A DNA stretch of 34,384 nt from Candidatus Saccharimonadota bacterium (GCA_028289135.1 JAQGGW010000008.1:1-34384); one strand, 5' to 3'. Counted from the stretch's first letter, positions 15,165-23,781 are shown. The notes: generated by a model from the letters alone, not told the origin. Program-made: numbers and translations.

Positions 15165-17375
15165 ATGCTTAGGCGGGCACAATATTTGGTTTTGGTGGTA
15201 GTTTTAATTATGGGTATTATTTTGCTGCCCGCTAAAAAAAGCAGCGCCGACCCAGCCCCTTGCACACTCGACTCAACCCCGCAGCTGGCCGCTTCACAAG
15301 ATCAAATTAACTTCCAGTTTAACCTTACAAACGGTACCGGTAACGACCCTATAAAGCGCATTCTTATATCTGCTCCATCGAGTGATTTTGTGTTTTTGTC
15401 TATAAACGCTCCCGGCTGGGACTCGGCAGTCACAGGTTCGGGCGCGGAATTCTATAACAATAACCTTGATCCAGACAGTACGGTTGAGCTAACAGTAACA
15501 GTCCAAACCGGCGCCTACATTGCCGGCGAGATTGACTGGGGTGTTTATGCGTTTGACGGCAATGACTCGAGCGGCTACGGCAATATTATCTGCCAAAATA
15601 ACAGCCCGCTGAACATGATCGATAATGTGGCCCATATTTCTAGTGCGGCCGTAAGCGATGTTACGTCAAGCAGTGTTAAGATCAGCTGGATAACATCATT
15701 GCCAGCTGACTCCGTGGTTAATTACGGGGCCGACTCAAGCTATGGCAGTACAAATACGACAGCACCAGACCCCGTTACGCAGCATGCGGTTGTATTAAAA
15801 GGTCTTCAATCAAACACGGCCTACCACTACCAGATTGTCAGCACCACCCAAAACAGTACCAGCGACACTTCTGCCGACGCGACCTTTTTGACGGCGCTTG
15901 AACAAGCCCCGCTGGTAAAAACCATTAATATACCAGGGCTGTCAATTTCCATTAGTGATCCAAGCGATAAAACACCGCCAAGCATAAAATTGGACCCTAT
16001 TGCCATCCAAAAAGTATATAAAACCGCTCCAACAATAAAAGGCAGCGCGGACGATAACTCGGCCATTGTGCGCGTTGAATATTCTACCGATAACGGCAAA
16101 AACTGGCTGCCTGTAGATACCTCCACCGGACTTGGGACAAAAAACGCTGGCTTTAGTTTTACGCCGCTCAGCCTTGATGACGGCAGCTACACAATGCTTG
16201 CGCGCGCCATTGATGGCGGCGGCAACATAAGTACTACTCCAAGCATCTTGATAGTTATCGACCGCTTGCCGCCTTTGGTTGGCGGCTTAATGTTGTCTAT
16301 TGGGCCGCAGATTCTTGGAAGCAACCAAAACGGCGAGACTACCATCATCGCCGGACTGGACGAAAAAATTACCCTAAGCGCGGTTGGCGGCGCATCGGGC
16401 ATTTCCCTGCATACGGTTAGTACCAATACCAAAGAAGCCGGCAAAAGTTTTGCGCTAACACAATCCTCCGACACGGGTTTATGGAGCGGAATTATTAGCT
16501 TCACCAAAGCCGGTACCTATAGTCTGATAGCAAATGCGGTTGACGGCGCGGGTAATAAAACCACCAAAAACCTTGGGACAATCCTGGCAAAAGAACCAGC
16601 AAAAATCCTTAAAGCAGATGGCAAACCAGCCAGCGCGACGGTTACCGTATATTTCTTGGATTCAGAAACTGGCAATTGGGTAATCTGGGATGGCAGCAGC
16701 TATAGCCAGGACAATCCGCAAAAAACCGTCAATGACGGTAGCTTCAAGCTGTTTTTGCCGGCAGGTAGTTATTATCTAAAGGCCTCCGGCAACGGTTTTG
16801 CAGCCATCACAACTCAAACCTTTAAGCTGACCCAGCCCACCCCGATTTTGCCTACTCTTAAAGCTGGAAGCGGCGGTGATTTGCTGCATTCCTTCTTATC
16901 AAAGTTTTCTACGCAGACAGTAGACTTTAGCCCCGCTCAAACAAAAAAGCCAACGGCTGCAACCATGCAAAGCCTCGTCGGCGACCAACTTCCTGATTTT
17001 GCGCTTAACTCTACATCCGGAAAGCTTGTACATGCGGTCGACCTTCTTGCCCGACCAACCGTGATTAGTTTTATGAGCACCTGGGCGCCCACAACCAGCG
17101 AGCAGCTGCCAGCCTTGGACGAACTAAGCGCAAACAAAGACATTAATATTGAACCAATTGCCCTTCAGCAGGACGTTAGTAAAATGCAGGCATACCAAGC
17201 TATTTCCGGCCATAAACTTACCTGGCTAGCCGATCCAGACAGTACAACTTCGCGTGATTTTAATATCACCAACCTGCCAACGCACTATTTTGTAAACCGA
17301 GAGGGCGTGATCAAAAAAATCGTCAACGGCGTTTTGTCAAAGTCTGAACTCTTAAATATAGTGTCTGGTCTTTAG
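15165..17375 (+). CDS. Secreted multidomain protein: FN3, Ig-like repeats and cysteine-less redoxin domain
   Basis: 736 aa. A signal sequence (residues 1-28, hydrophobic 7-21, ending SSADP) directs export. A beta-rich N-terminal domain (30-150) is followed by a fibronectin type III domain (about 155-243, with VKISWITSLPADSVVNYG and TAYHYQIVS), two Ig-like repeats ending in AIDGGGN and AVDGAGN (about 285-365 and 375-470), a carboxypeptidase-regulatory-like segment (478-560), and a TlpA/AhpC-type thioredoxin fold (603-736). In the last, the WCxxC site reads W640-A-P-T-T644, so both catalytic cysteines are gone, while the cis-proline motif LPTHYFV remains. Probably an extracellular binding or adhesion protein, not a redox enzyme (inference). 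Confidence 0.88.
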   Translation: MLRRAQYLVLVVVLIMGIILLPAKKSSADPAPCTLDSTPQLAASQDQINFQFNLTNGTGNDPIKRILISAPSSDFVFLSINAPGWDSAVTGSGAEFYNNNLDPDSTVELTVTVQTGAYIAGEIDWGVYAFDGNDSSGYGNIICQNNSPLNMIDNVAHISSAAVSDVTSSSVKISWITSLPADSVVNYGADSSYGSTNTTAPDPVTQHAVVLKGLQSNTAYHYQIVSTTQNSTSDTSADATFLTALEQAPLVKTINIPGLSISISDPSDKTPPSIKLDPIAIQKVYKTAPTIKGSADDNSAIVRVEYSTDNGKNWLPVDTSTGLGTKNAGFSFTPLSLDDGSYTMLARAIDGGGNISTTPSILIVIDRLPPLVGGLMLSIGPQILGSNQNGETTIIAGLDEKITLSAVGGASGISLHTVSTNTKEAGKSFALTQSSDTGLWSGIISFTKAGTYSLIANAVDGAGNKTTKNLGTILAKEPAKILKADGKPASATVTVYFLDSETGNWVIWDGSSYSQDNPQKTVNDGSFKLFLPAGSYYLKASGNGFAAITTQTFKLTQPTPILPTLKAGSGGDLLHSFLSKFSTQTVDFSPAQTKKPTAATMQSLVGDQLPDFALNSTSGKLVHAVDLLARPTVISFMSTWAPTTSEQLPALDELSANKDINIEPIALQQDVSKMQAYQAISGHKLTWLADPDSTTSRDFNITNLPTHYFVNREGVIKKIVNGVLSKSELLNIVSGL

Positions 17376-17456
17376 CGTGGCTTCCATCAGCTATCAAACC
17401 GCTTACGCTTATAGTATGATCAGGACAAGTGATTTTAGTAATATAAGGACGATGTA

Positions 17457-19094
17457 ATGCTTTCGCTCCAGTTTTTTGGTCAAAACCTACACTTTGCCGT
17501 CAACCTTTTTGCAGCATTGGTGTTTTTCGCGGTTTTTTGGCTGTATTTTGACGCCTGGATAAACAAAAAGAACTCCAAAGAATTGTTTAAATGGGCTGGA
17601 GCTTTACTTCTTTTCGTATCATTTTTGCTGCATGCGACTGCTATTGAGCAGTCCGTGCTTGGGCGCTCGATTTTTGGTGACACCACACAGGCCCTGACTG
17701 TAATTTTCCGCTTTTTAGGCTATGCAGGATTAATTATTGGCCAGATTCTTGACCCGCTCCAAAAAGTTCCTAAGTCCAAAGGCATTACGAACGAAGAATT
17801 TAACGACGAACCCAAGCCAAAAGCCGCTAAGGTTAAGGCCGCGCCTGCCGCCCTGGCAGTTGGCAAAGTTTTTGGGCTAATATTTGCCTTGCCTGTGGGA
17901 GCATTGACGATTGCTTTGCTTTATTACCGCCGGGCAAGCAAAGGTCTTGAGCGGCACCTGCGCCCCGTCGCGACTGCTTTTTTGCTGCTGGCAATATCGG
18001 AGCTCATAGCCCTTGGCGGCCTTTTCCGCGGTACAAATAACCCGCAAATTTATAACTTAGTTAAAGCGTTTGGCCCATTGTGGATTGCCGAACTTTTGTT
18101 CTTACTGGCCAGCGCGCTGGTGCTTGGCCACTGGGTCTGGAACTACTTAATCAAACGGTTTTTGTCGCAGCTATTCATGATATTTATCTTGATTACGCTA
18201 ACGGTATTTTTGCTTACCACCGTTAGTTTTACCTACCTTTTGACCCGGAGCGTCCAGAATAACAGCCTCGACAACCTAGAAACCGCGTCCAACGTTTTGA
18301 GCTACGCGCTTGACAGTAAACGGGCCGAAACACGCGCCAATGCCGAAGCAGTCGCCCAAAGCTCACAGGTTGTAAGCGCCGTACAGTCCAAAGATCACAA
18401 GAGCCTGAGCGCCCAAGCAAAAAGCTTCTTGGCGGACAAAAAAGAATCAAGCCTGATAATTACAACCAGCAGCGCCCAGGTGTTACTGCGTGCAGAAGAC
18501 CCCGAACGCTGGAGTGATTCTATCTCAAGCGACCCGCTGGTCCGAAAAGCATTGGTCGGCGAAACCGCCTCCACGATCGTTACCACCCAAGGCGTGCTGG
18601 CGCCCATCCTGTCCATCAAATCAGCCGTTCCTGTGCGTGATGCCAGCAACCTTATTATCGGTACCGTAACCACGTCGGTTGTTATCGACAACGGCCTCGT
18701 GGACGGTATCAAGAGCGCCACCGGGCTTGATAGTGCCGTTTATAGCGACAACGCCCTGTCGGCGACCACTCTGACCGCTCCAGACGGCAAAACCCGCCAG
18801 CTGGGCGTCAAGCAAACCAACCAAGCGATCACCAGCACCGTGCTAAAAAATGGCAAAGTCTTTAAAGGCTCGCTCGGTATTTTGAACCGTCAATATCTTG
18901 CTGTTTACACCCCGCTTAAGGATGTTAACAATACAGTTGTCGGCATGCTGTTTATTGGCCAGCCGCAATCGGCCGTGCTTAAAACTGCCGGACATAGCAT
19001 CGAACTTACCTTCTTGCTTGCCGCTGGTTTGCTGCTGCTTTCGATAGTTCCTGCTTACTTTACATCCAAGTACTTGTCCTACCAGCTCGACTAA
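17457..19094 (+). CDS. Membrane Cache-domain sensor without an output domain
   Basis: 545 aa. The N-terminal part has six or seven hydrophobic helices (about 10-250), with an Ala/Lys-rich cytoplasmic loop near 105-130. A helix at about 238-260 leads into a large extracytoplasmic double-Cache-like region (about 262-512: NLETASNVLSYALDSKRAETRANAEAV-type start, SAVPVRDASNLIIGTV, YLAVYTPLKDVNNTVVGMLFIG). A last helix (518-537) follows, and the protein stops 8 residues later (YLSYQLD). Family members usually continue into HAMP plus kinase, cyclase or methyl-accepting domains; none is here, in either frame downstream. AAGGA lies 7 nt before the ATG; a TATAGT at 17411-17416 may be the -10. Confidence 0.85.
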   Translation: MLSLQFFGQNLHFAVNLFAALVFFAVFWLYFDAWINKKNSKELFKWAGALLLFVSFLLHATAIEQSVLGRSIFGDTTQALTVIFRFLGYAGLIIGQILDPLQKVPKSKGITNEEFNDEPKPKAAKVKAAPAALAVGKVFGLIFALPVGALTIALLYYRRASKGLERHLRPVATAFLLLAISELIALGGLFRGTNNPQIYNLVKAFGPLWIAELLFLLASALVLGHWVWNYLIKRFLSQLFMIFILITLTVFLLTTVSFTYLLTRSVQNNSLDNLETASNVLSYALDSKRAETRANAEAVAQSSQVVSAVQSKDHKSLSAQAKSFLADKKESSLIITTSSAQVLLRAEDPERWSDSISSDPLVRKALVGETASTIVTTQGVLAPILSIKSAVPVRDASNLIIGTVTTSVVIDNGLVDGIKSATGLDSAVYSDNALSATTLTAPDGKTRQLGVKQTNQAITSTVLKNGKVFKGSLGILNRQYLAVYTPLKDVNNTVVGMLFIGQPQSAVLKTAGHSIELTFLLAAGLLLLSIVPAYFTSKYLSYQLD

Positions 19095-19105
19095 GCGATT
19101 AGTCT

Positions 19106-19139
19106 CCGGGCAAAAAACGTTTTTTATAATATTCCCCGG
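19106..19139 (+). terminator. Possible terminator after the Cache gene
   Basis: CCGGG (19106-19110) pairs with CCCGG (19135-19139), enclosing the palindrome AAAAAACGTTTTTT (19112-19125) and TATAAT. Either half could act as a weak terminator; the arrangement is unusual. Confidence 0.35.
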
Positions 19140-19159
19140 TATCCGCATAAGCGTTAACG

Positions 19160-19168
19160 TGCTATAGT
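19160..19168 (+). promoter_or_regulatory. Extended -10 promoter of receiver gene
   Basis: TGcTATAGT, then 9 nt to the ATG at 19178, no Shine-Dalgarno. The palindrome CGTTAACG (19152-19159) lies immediately upstream and GTGC/GCAC flank the -10, so an operator is possible. Confidence 0.5.
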
Positions 19169-19177
19169 TAGCGCACT

Positions 19178-19660
19178 ATGGCTAAAGTACTAATTATTGA
19201 AGACGATCCGCTGATGAGCCGGATGTACCAGAAGATTTTTACCTTTGAGAAATATGATGTAGAAATGGCTGGTGACGGTGAAGAAGGCCTGGCAAAAGCC
19301 GGTACTGTCCAGCCAACAATCATTCTTTGCGACGTGATGATGCCCAAAATGAACGGGCTGCAAGTACTGGAAAAATTAAAGGCCGACCCTGCAACCAAAG
19401 CAATTCCTGTTGTTATGCTAACAAACCTTGCAGGCCAGCAAGACGCCGAGACAGCTCTCGCCAAAGGCGCGGTAAAATACATCATCAAGAGCGAACATGA
19501 TCCAAAAGAAGTCGCCGATATGGTCAAAGAAATCATGGCCGGCTACACCCGTAATGCCGTTCCAACTGCCGCAAATGTCACTCAAACCGCAGCTGCCGAT
19601 CCTGCAACCCCTGCCGCCGATCCAGATCCAGCTGACCCTCCTGCAGATCCAGCCACCTAA
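19178..19660 (+). CDS. Stand-alone CheY-like response regulator with Ala/Asp/Pro tail
   Basis: 160 aa. Receiver domain at residues 1-120 with all key residues: acidic pair Glu8-Asp9-Asp10, phospho-acceptor Asp52 (CDVMMP), Thr82 and Lys104. No DNA-binding or enzymatic domain follows; the last 35 residues are an Ala/Pro/Asp-rich tail with DPA-type repeats, probably flexible. It may act through protein contact, for example on type IV pili or as a phosphate shuttle. It lies behind the Cache sensor and in the same island as the 785-aa kinase. Its 3' end overlaps the convergent methyltransferase by 4 bp. Confidence 0.94.
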   Translation: MAKVLIIEDDPLMSRMYQKIFTFEKYDVEMAGDGEEGLAKAGTVQPTIILCDVMMPKMNGLQVLEKLKADPATKAIPVVMLTNLAGQQDAETALAKGAVKYIIKSEHDPKEVADMVKEIMAGYTRNAVPTAANVTQTAAADPATPAADPDPADPPADPAT

Positions 19661-20232
19661 ACGGTAATAACTGCCAAACTTGCCTCGACTCTTAGTTTTG
19701 CTGGGTGCGTCTTTAGCCATTCGTTCACGGCTTTGGCGGCTCCGGGCAAGGCTTCGTTTTGATAGTCATCCACCAGCACAACGGCTCCGGGCATTAGAAG
19801 CGGCCAAACAAGCTTTAAGCTGTCCAAAATGGACTCATAAAAGTCACCGTCCAAGAATGCCAAGGCAATTTGCGCTGGCAAATCTTCAGGCATTAGATCG
19901 CTAAACCAAGCTTTTTTAATATGCGGAACTTGCAGGCCGGATTTTTTAAACAAATTTATAACTTCTTGTTTACTGGCTGGTAGCTCGCCTTCTTTGAACT
20001 GCGATCCTGCTGGGCTGGCGTCCTGGAAAACTTTTGGCGGCAGGCCAGCGAATGAATCATACAAATAAAGGCGCTTTTTATTGCCCAAGGTCCTTTGGAT
20101 TTCTAGTGATGTAAGACCTTTATAGCATCCCAGCTCCACGATGTCGCCCTGGATATTACGCTGCAAGACAAGTTGGAGCTCACGCAGTAAAACGCTCAAC
20201 TCACGTGGGTTAAACTGGTCATTTTTATTCAT
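19657..20232 (-). CDS. TylF/MacroCin-type O-methyltransferase
   Basis: 191 aa. SAM-binding motif GDIVELGCYKGLTSLEI (residues about 34-50), LYLYDSFAGLP (acidic residue for the SAM ribose), and ALAFLDGDFYES with VVLVDDY further on: the pattern of TylF-family class I methyltransferases, which modify sugars or glycosylated metabolites in an Mg-dependent way. It starts 2 nt after the stop of the sulfatase-like gene, so they are coupled. Substrate probably a surface glycan, by context. Confidence 0.85.
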   Translation of the reverse strand: MNKNDQFNPRELSVLLRELQLVLQRNIQGDIVELGCYKGLTSLEIQRTLGNKKRLYLYDSFAGLPPKVFQDASPAGSQFKEGELPASKQEVINLFKKSGLQVPHIKKAWFSDLMPEDLPAQIALAFLDGDFYESILDSLKLVWPLLMPGAVVLVDDYQNEALPGAAKAVNEWLKTHPAKLRVEASLAVITV

Positions 20233-20234
20233 AG

Positions 20235-22037
20235 TTAAAGTGAGTTGCAGGCGGCTGGAGGGTTGGTTTGCAGCTTTGGGGTTTCGTTTTCGTACTTATA
20301 AATCACATATTTGTCACCTGTCGCGAACTGGCAGTCGGGCAGCATATTTATGTCATAGCCCAGGTATTGCTTCAAAATAAATCTGAATGGGTTAACAGAT
20401 GAGGTAATATTTTGCTGGACCGTAGCCGCATCTACCCCTGGCATATAGTAGCTCGCAAGCACGCCAAACTTTTGCTTTTCTTGGTCGAGCGGCAAGTTTG
20501 CGGGGTCGTAGTAATGCCCCGGGCTCAGGTCAAAGCGGAATTCTTTAGGGTATGGGCCTTCGTCGGACTGGATAACGATAACAGCGTTTGGCGAATGGAG
20601 GCGGATATAGCCCATGATGTCTCTGATCTGGGTGTTCAAATAAGTAATTTCTTCTTTGTACTTAACAGTTTCGTCCTCGCCGTAGTCGTTGCGGCCGCCG
20701 TCATAGGTGGGGTCGGAGCCGTCTGAGTCAAAAATATAGGGGTCGTGCGGCGCTAAAAAGTGTGTAAAGGTAAACTGCGGGACACTGCTTGGGCTTGAGG
20801 CAATTTGTTTAACGGCAGCTTCCTGGGCATAGAAATTTTCGCGCGGGTTGTTGTCGTTGTCGTACTTAATGACCATAGTTTTGCCGAATGTCAGGCCTTT
20901 TTTAAGCCACGGCGACAAGATGCTTTTGTTAACGACATCACGGGTTAGGTCGCTTAAATAATAGTTTTTACCGAAGGCGCGCAGGCGGAAAGATTTGGTT
21001 TGGTTGCCGTCGGCCTGGACGCCCACGCGGGTAAAGTCCCACCACGAGCTGAGCTGGTTATAAATGTAGCCGTTTTGTTTTAATACCTGTGCAATCGGCG
21101 GGTCGTTGAATATGCTCCGGTACGGAAATGCCGTTTGCTGCTTGGCGTTTCCGAAGAGCTGCATAAGGCCGGTGTGGTACTGCATAGCCATGGTGGAGCT
21201 GATAGATTCCATCGTAAAAGGATAATTTGCCTTGGCGTCCAGCCGGTTTACAAAACCCTGGCCTGCCAGATAGTCGGTCAGCGGATTGTTGTTAATCCCA
21301 TAGACTTTTTGGAGCGTATCGTTACTGCCATAGCGGTCAAATACAAAGTAATAAATGTCGGGTTTGGTAATGGTGGCGCCGGGGGCGCGCTTTAGGTCAG
21401 GTTTTGGGTATTGGTATGACATTTGGCGGTGATAAATGTTTATTTTGTTAACAACTTTTAGCCCCTGGATGGCGAAGATGAACAGCACGGCAAACAGCAC
21501 GATTTTATGCAGCTGTAAGCCCTTCATAAATTTCGCTTCGCGAGCCAAACGAGCTAAGCCGTAGCCCAAGGCCGCGCATAATATGGCCAGGATAACTACA
21601 GATAAAGTAGCGTTAGAAAAGGTTGTTTCAAAGTGTTTTGGCAGGAAAAACTTTCCCGAAGATTGCAGCCAGCGCGGCAGGTAGCTGTAACTATACAGAG
21701 CGTATATCAACGCCAGGCTGGAAATGCGGGCGGCAAGCCAGCTTTTGGTGATTAGCCGCATCAGATAGAAAATAACTGTAGCTAGAATTGCAAAAATTAT
21801 AATCGGCAAAATTATTTCGCCCGGATACTGAAAGTCGGCATTTAACAGATAATGCCCAAAAATAAACGAGCTAATAAAGGCAATCTCTGGCAAGCTGGTT
21901 CGGCTAATAATGCGCGCTGCTTTAATTCCAATGCGTTTTAAGATGACGCCATATTTATCAACGGGTTTTTTTACTTCCGGCTTCTTACTTGTTGGCTTTT
22001 TTGCCGTAAGCTTTTCTTCGTGTTTATGCTTAACCAC
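20235..22037 (-). CDS. Membrane sulfatase-like (alkaline phosphatase superfamily) hydrolase/transferase
   Basis: 600 aa from a GTG at 22037. A Lys-rich cytoplasmic start (1-30) is followed by five hydrophobic helices (about 50-66, 74-94, 102-118, 145-163, 178-193) and an outer catalytic domain (225-600). Sulfatase-fold marks: FVFDRYGSNDT (Asp234, possible Thr nucleophile 241), HFLAPHDPY and VIVIQSDEGPY. The usual SDHG metal motif reads SDEG, with Glu for His. Family members include LTA synthases and phosphoglycerol transferases. Cell-surface polymer modification is likely. A TATTAT (22044-22049 on the minus strand) ends 6 nt before the GTG, so a leaderless start fits. Followed by the TylF-like gene. 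Confidence 0.82.
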   Translation of the reverse strand: MVKHKHEEKLTAKKPTSKKPEVKKPVDKYGVILKRIGIKAARIISRTSLPEIAFISSFIFGHYLLNADFQYPGEIILPIIIFAILATVIFYLMRLITKSWLAARISSLALIYALYSYSYLPRWLQSSGKFFLPKHFETTFSNATLSVVILAILCAALGYGLARLAREAKFMKGLQLHKIVLFAVLFIFAIQGLKVVNKINIYHRQMSYQYPKPDLKRAPGATITKPDIYYFVFDRYGSNDTLQKVYGINNNPLTDYLAGQGFVNRLDAKANYPFTMESISSTMAMQYHTGLMQLFGNAKQQTAFPYRSIFNDPPIAQVLKQNGYIYNQLSSWWDFTRVGVQADGNQTKSFRLRAFGKNYYLSDLTRDVVNKSILSPWLKKGLTFGKTMVIKYDNDNNPRENFYAQEAAVKQIASSPSSVPQFTFTHFLAPHDPYIFDSDGSDPTYDGGRNDYGEDETVKYKEEITYLNTQIRDIMGYIRLHSPNAVIVIQSDEGPYPKEFRFDLSPGHYYDPANLPLDQEKQKFGVLASYYMPGVDAATVQQNITSSVNPFRFILKQYLGYDINMLPDCQFATGDKYVIYKYENETPKLQTNPPAACNSL

Positions 22038-22042
22038 CTAGA

Positions 22043-22048
22043 TATAAT
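22043..22048 (+). promoter_or_regulatory. Plus-strand -10 of the rod-shaped RNA
   Basis: Perfect TATAAT on the plus strand, placing a start near 22055, just before the hairpin. The same AT-rich patch holds the opposite-facing -10 of the sulfatase-like gene. The -35 (GTGTTT, 17 nt upstream) is weak. Confidence 0.5.
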
Positions 22049-22054
22049 ATAGGA

Positions 22055-22175
22055 AATTCGTATGATAGTGCAGTTCGAGATGAAAACCGAGCACAAAGTT
22101 TGAGCCGTATTTAACATACGGTGAGAACTTTTGACGCAGGTTTTCGCTCGAAATGTGCATCATACGGATTTTTTA
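22055..22175 (+). ncRNA. Candidate rod-shaped small RNA, about 120 nt
   Basis: Nearly the whole element folds into one long hairpin. Outer helix: 22059-22088 with 22139-22166 (starts CGTATGAT/ATCATACG, ends GAAAACC/GGTTTTC). Inner helix: AAAGTT/AACTTT (22095-22100, 22126-22131), a symmetric TGAG/TGAG pair (22101-22104, 22122-22125), CCGTAT/ATACGG, and loop TTAAC. As plus-strand RNA the odd positions become U-G and G-U wobbles and a tandem G-A motif; as minus-strand RNA they would be A-C and C-U clashes. Six U (22169-22174) follow the rod and a TATAAT precedes it. It lacks SRP RNA and 6S signatures. The 3' end overlaps the convergent methyltransferase stop. Not a known family to me. Confidence 0.6.
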
Positions 22176-23560
22176 TTAGTATACAGGTAGAGCCACCTCT
22201 CCGAATGGCTAATTTGTTTTTTGCTGGCCAGTTTAAAATGCGCGCCCATAGCCATCTCAAAATGCTCAATGTCATAATCTGGAAAAATGTCTTTGCGTGA
22301 AGCCAGCAAGTGCTTCACCTTGGAGTCGCTCTTGGGAATAAATTCGATAATAATGCTCTTGCCAATCCTGTTCATCAGGCTGGCGATTTTAGGCAGCGGC
22401 ATATTACGCCCAATTGCCAGGTGGTGGATTACGGCCAGCGCCAAAACAGCGTCGGCCGGCCCGCGCTCAACAAGCGACATGCGCTCGTTAAGCTCCCAGC
22501 CAATTGCCGGGCTTGGAACCGCAACATCCTGCACCAATGGCAACATCAACCCGTCAAGTTTGTCATGTTTTTGGTAATTGGCGGCCACGGCCTTGGCGTC
22601 GATATCCCATGCCACCACATAAGCGCCTCTTTTGGCGGCAATTTCGCTAAATTCGCCGTTGTTGGCACCAATATCCCAGACGACTTGCGGCTTTTTATTA
22701 AGTTGGCCTAAGAATGAATCAACCAGCTTGGCTTTGTCTTTAAAGGCTTTGTCGCCGTAGTTGGTAAATTCGTAATATTCGCCCCACTCGGTTGCTGCTT
22801 TAGGGGGTTTAAGCGCCGTCACGGACGCTTCCAGGCTCGACATCAGGCCATTCAGGGCAAAAGTGCTAACCTTGCGCGTTGGAGCATCAGCGGCCTTGGT
22901 ACCACTCCCTTGGTGCTTACGCTGCGAACGTTCGTGCAGATAAACATGCGCCAGCAGGCCTTTTTTAAACTTCGCCTTTTTAGGCAAAAGTCCAACGGCC
23001 AGACTCAGCGGGATCCCCTCCATATAGGTTTGAAGCATCGTCAGCGCTTGCTCGGTCGAAAAATGTGCAACAGCCAGCGGGATTAGAAAATGCTCGATGA
23101 ACTGGCGGTAGCCTTCCCATGCCTGGCCTTCTTCGTATTTGGCAAAAGATAAAGTGTCAATGAATACCGGTTTTTTGCCGATAAACTGCACATTGTATGC
23201 ACTGGCATCTTTTAAAATCATACCGTGCTCCAGAGCCAATTTTTGGATTTTAAGCGTTAATAGCGCGGCGTCGCGGAGCTGCGGGAACGACCATTCGTAA
23301 GGATACGAAATAAAAGGTATTGGTTCGGGTTTTATTACGGCCAGACGGTTAGAATCAGGTTTAAACTTTTTTAGGTCCTTAACTTCAGTATGGGAAACGA
23401 TTAATCCTTTAGCCACTAAAGCATCGTAAAGGCCGGAAGAAATAAACAAATCAAATTCTTCACGGGCAACCTTATTTATTTGGCGGTAAATTGTGCCGTC
23501 CAAATCAAAAACAAAGCCTGCTGGGTCACGGTAGGAACTGGCTAACTGATTGGGCAGCAT
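22160..23560 (-). CDS. NoeA-like class I SAM methyltransferase
   Basis: 466 aa. The N-terminal half (MILKDASAYNVQF, PVFIDTLSFAKYEEG, YRQFIEHFLIPL) matches the NoeA-related nodulation-protein family; the C-terminal half holds a Rossmann methyltransferase with VVWDIGANNGEFSEIA (SAM loop, near 296-311), VAWDIDAKAV and LALAVIHHLAIG. Rhizobial relatives modify surface or signal glycans; here a surface-glycan substrate is an inference. The start lies 9 nt after the YLDAGTGS gene stop. The stop codon lies within the 3' arm of the rod-shaped RNA element. Confidence 0.82.
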   Translation of the reverse strand: MLPNQLASSYRDPAGFVFDLDGTIYRQINKVAREEFDLFISSGLYDALVAKGLIVSHTEVKDLKKFKPDSNRLAVIKPEPIPFISYPYEWSFPQLRDAALLTLKIQKLALEHGMILKDASAYNVQFIGKKPVFIDTLSFAKYEEGQAWEGYRQFIEHFLIPLAVAHFSTEQALTMLQTYMEGIPLSLAVGLLPKKAKFKKGLLAHVYLHERSQRKHQGSGTKAADAPTRKVSTFALNGLMSSLEASVTALKPPKAATEWGEYYEFTNYGDKAFKDKAKLVDSFLGQLNKKPQVVWDIGANNGEFSEIAAKRGAYVVAWDIDAKAVAANYQKHDKLDGLMLPLVQDVAVPSPAIGWELNERMSLVERGPADAVLALAVIHHLAIGRNMPLPKIASLMNRIGKSIIIEFIPKSDSKVKHLLASRKDIFPDYDIEHFEMAMGAHFKLASKKQISHSERWLYLYTNKKSV

Positions 23561-23569
23561 AACCGGAGA

Positions 23570-23737
23570 TTATACGTCTTTTTCGCTATCCATGCGCTTG
23601 TTTTTGGCGCGCGTACGGATAGAGCTTAGGGCCTTGCGGCCAAACAGGCCCACACCTGCGACGATACCAATTACAGACTGAATTACCATGCTCCCCGTTC
23701 CTGCATCCAGGTACGCGAAGTTAACGAAATGATGCAT
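23570..23737 (-). CDS. Small YLDAGTGS membrane protein
   Basis: 55 aa from the ATG at 23737; an in-frame TTG five codons upstream overlaps the GGAGG ribosome site (23746-23750) and is rejected. Motif YLDAGTGSMVIQSVIG, one hydrophobic helix (about 15-33), then a basic tail. This short family (LDPGTGS-type) is widespread next to surface-glycan genes; its function is unknown. A TATAAT (23755-23760, minus strand) is the likely -10. First gene of the surface-modification set. Confidence 0.85.
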   Translation of the reverse strand: MHHFVNFAYLDAGTGSMVIQSVIGIVAGVGLFGRKALSSIRTRAKNKRMDSEKDV

Positions 23738-23781
23738 TAAGGGATCCTCCAATTATTATATCTATCTTAAAACTATAAGCT

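Noticed and set aside
22055-22175. Simple intrinsic terminator of the NoeA-like gene
   Set aside because: In the minus direction the hairpin is followed by GAATTTCC, not a U-run, and pairing is worse on that strand; the U-run lies on the plus side.
22160-23560. HAD phosphatase domain at the N-terminus of the NoeA-like protein (FDLDGTIYRQ)
   Set aside because: The string mimics HAD motif I, but no other HAD motif follows and the segment fits the start of the NoeA-like family.
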